Shown in pieces: positions 6,759 to 7,305 of a stretch of 7,305 bases of DNA. How positions within the stretch are numbered: position 1 is the stretch's first letter; every line of letters starts with the position of its first letter. The translations under genes and the position numbers were made by a program. The stretch covers positions 1 through 7,305 of the forward strand of contig JAFSQZ010000008.1 of assembly GCA_017446355.1 (NCBI GenBank), in the 5' to 3' direction. The stretch comes from Neisseriaceae bacterium (lineage in GTDB: Bacteria > Pseudomonadota > Gammaproteobacteria > Burkholderiales > Neisseriaceae). The notes under the pieces were generated by a model that did not search any database, was not told the DNA's origin, and worked only from the letters and a program-made list of their open reading frames with translations.

Positions 6759-6759
6759 A
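6745..6759 (+). repeat. DNA uptake sequence forming the stop codon of kpsS
   Basis: TTCAGGCAGCCTGAA with the exact 12-mer at 6748-6759. Its internal TGA (6756-6758) is the stop codon of the kpsS frame, whose last residues (I-Q-A-A) are encoded by it. The nadD ATG follows four bases after that stop, so the element sits at the gene junction and also supplies the purine-rich GAAAAA before nadD. Confidence 0.88.
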
Positions 6760-6762
6760 AAA

Positions 6763-7305
6763 ATGATGAACACAATTGGTCTATTTGGCGGAACATTTAA
6801 CCCCATTCACAACGGACATTTACACATTGCCCGCGCGTTTGCAGATGAATTAAAACCAGACAGCGTTATTTTTCTGCCAGCAGGCGACCCTTATCACAAA
6901 ACGCAACCACAAACCCCAGCAAAACACCGATTTGCAATGGTTCAGGCAGCCATTGCTGATGAAACACGTTTTGCCGTTAGCGATATTGATATGGTACGCG
7001 ATGGAGCCACGTACACCATTGATACCGTCAGTATTTTCAGGCAGCATTTTCCACACGCGCAATTATGGTGGCTTTTGGGTATGGACAGCTTATTACAATT
7101 ACACACTTGGAAAAATTGGCAAACGCTGGTACAACAAACCAACATAGCCGTTGCTGCACGAGATGGCACTTCACTACAACAAGCCCCAACAGTATTGCAT
7201 TCTTGGATAGGAGAAGCCTTGCAACAAGGCAGCCTGAAAATTTTAACTGTCCCTGAATACACCATCTCATCAACACAATTGCGCGAAGCACTCGCCAAAG
7301 GACAA
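6763..7305 (+). CDS. nadD: Nicotinate-mononucleotide adenylyltransferase (3' truncated by window edge)
   Basis: 181 codons are visible and the frame is open at the right edge. The family is about 200-215 residues, so only the last few tens of residues are missing. The enzyme adenylates nicotinic acid mononucleotide to deamido-NAD in the cytoplasm, the central step of NAD synthesis. Seen: the nucleotidyltransferase motif GGTFNPIHNGH (9-19) with its HxGH signature, FLPAGDPYHK (37-46), LGMDS (105-109) with the preceding WW, and the late ISSTQLR motif (168-174), all characteristic of NadD. Two adjacent ATGs (6763 and 6766) could each start it; MNTIGLFGG from 6766 is the usual-looking N-terminus. 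The start lies four bases after the kpsS frame stop, so it probably depends on transcription through the capsule genes unless a promoter lies inside kpsS. It contains an exact uptake sequence at 7227-7238. Confidence 0.95.
   Translation, partial: MMNTIGLFGGTFNPIHNGHLHIARAFADELKPDSVIFLPAGDPYHKTQPQTPAKHRFAMVQAAIADETRFAVSDIDMVRDGATYTIDTVSIFRQHFPHAQLWWLLGMDSLLQLHTWKNWQTLVQQTNIAVAARDGTSLQQAPTVLHSWIGEALQQGSLKILTVPEYTISSTQLREALAKGQ
7227..7238 (+). repeat. DNA uptake sequence in nadD (non-palindromic)
   Basis: Exact AGGCAGCCTGAA, but preceded by ACA rather than TTC, so it is the only one of the seven without the full palindrome. It is read in a different frame from the others (Gly-Ser-Leu-Lys, nadD residues 156-159). 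Confidence 0.82.

Noticed and set aside
905..7238. CRISPR array or transposon-derived repeats
   Set aside because: The repeats are short, irregularly spaced over kilobases and often inside conserved codons. They match a known uptake sequence type, with no spacers, transposase or target duplications.
6942..7298. Minus-strand open frame of 118 codons opposite nadD
   Set aside because: NadD on the + strand has all its family motifs over the same bases. The opposite frame is Cys/Ser-rich with no recognisable domain.

Overview
The window looks like chromosomal DNA of an AT-rich member of the Neisseriaceae, most likely Kingella or a close relative. The main clue is the 12-mer AGGCAGCCTGAA, which occurs seven times exactly. 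I recall this as the Kingella-type dialect of the neisserial DNA uptake sequence (DUS). All genes lie on the + strand and are tightly packed, with no gene-free stretch over 70 bases.

Layout. (1) 2-1006: the C-terminal part of a multi-pass ArnT/PMT-like glycosyltransferase, cut by the left edge. (2) 1015-1449: a small lipoprotein resembling the surface-adhesin protein E family, translationally close to gene 1. (3) 1450-1519: a DUS and an extended -10 promoter, followed by dnaN (1520-2626), the replication sliding clamp. dnaA is not next to it in this window. (4) 2661-3380: an IspD/TarI-family cytidylyltransferase that most resembles the N-terminal half of the bifunctional ribitol-5-phosphate capsule enzymes (Acs1/Bcs1 type). 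(5) 3424-5508: kpsC/lipA, the two-domain beta-Kdo transferase of ABC-transporter-dependent (group 2-like) capsules. (6) 5517-6758: kpsS/lipB, the initiating Kdo transferase, broken by one in-frame TAG at 6384-6386. (7) 6763-7305: nadD, cut by the right edge.

How the genes fit together. KpsS and KpsC together build the poly-Kdo linker on a phosphatidylglycerol lipid to which the capsule polymer is attached. The cytidylyltransferase upstream would fit activation of a polyol phosphate for a teichoic-like capsule. The trio sits between housekeeping genes (dnaN and nadD), as a small capsule island would. No polymerase, ctr/kps exporter or other sugar-nucleotide gene is visible here.

The main point of interest is that the capsule module appears damaged. 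The cytidylyltransferase ends at the point where its bifunctional relatives continue into a reductase domain. kpsS carries a single amber codon, with a perfectly conserved reading frame on both sides. A second layer of structure is the DUS themselves. Six of the seven lie in the near-perfect palindrome TTCAGGC-N-GCCTGAA, so each reads as one DUS dialect on one strand and as a sister dialect on the other. Those inside genes are read in the same frame as the peptide Phe-Arg-Gln/Leu-Pro-Glu.
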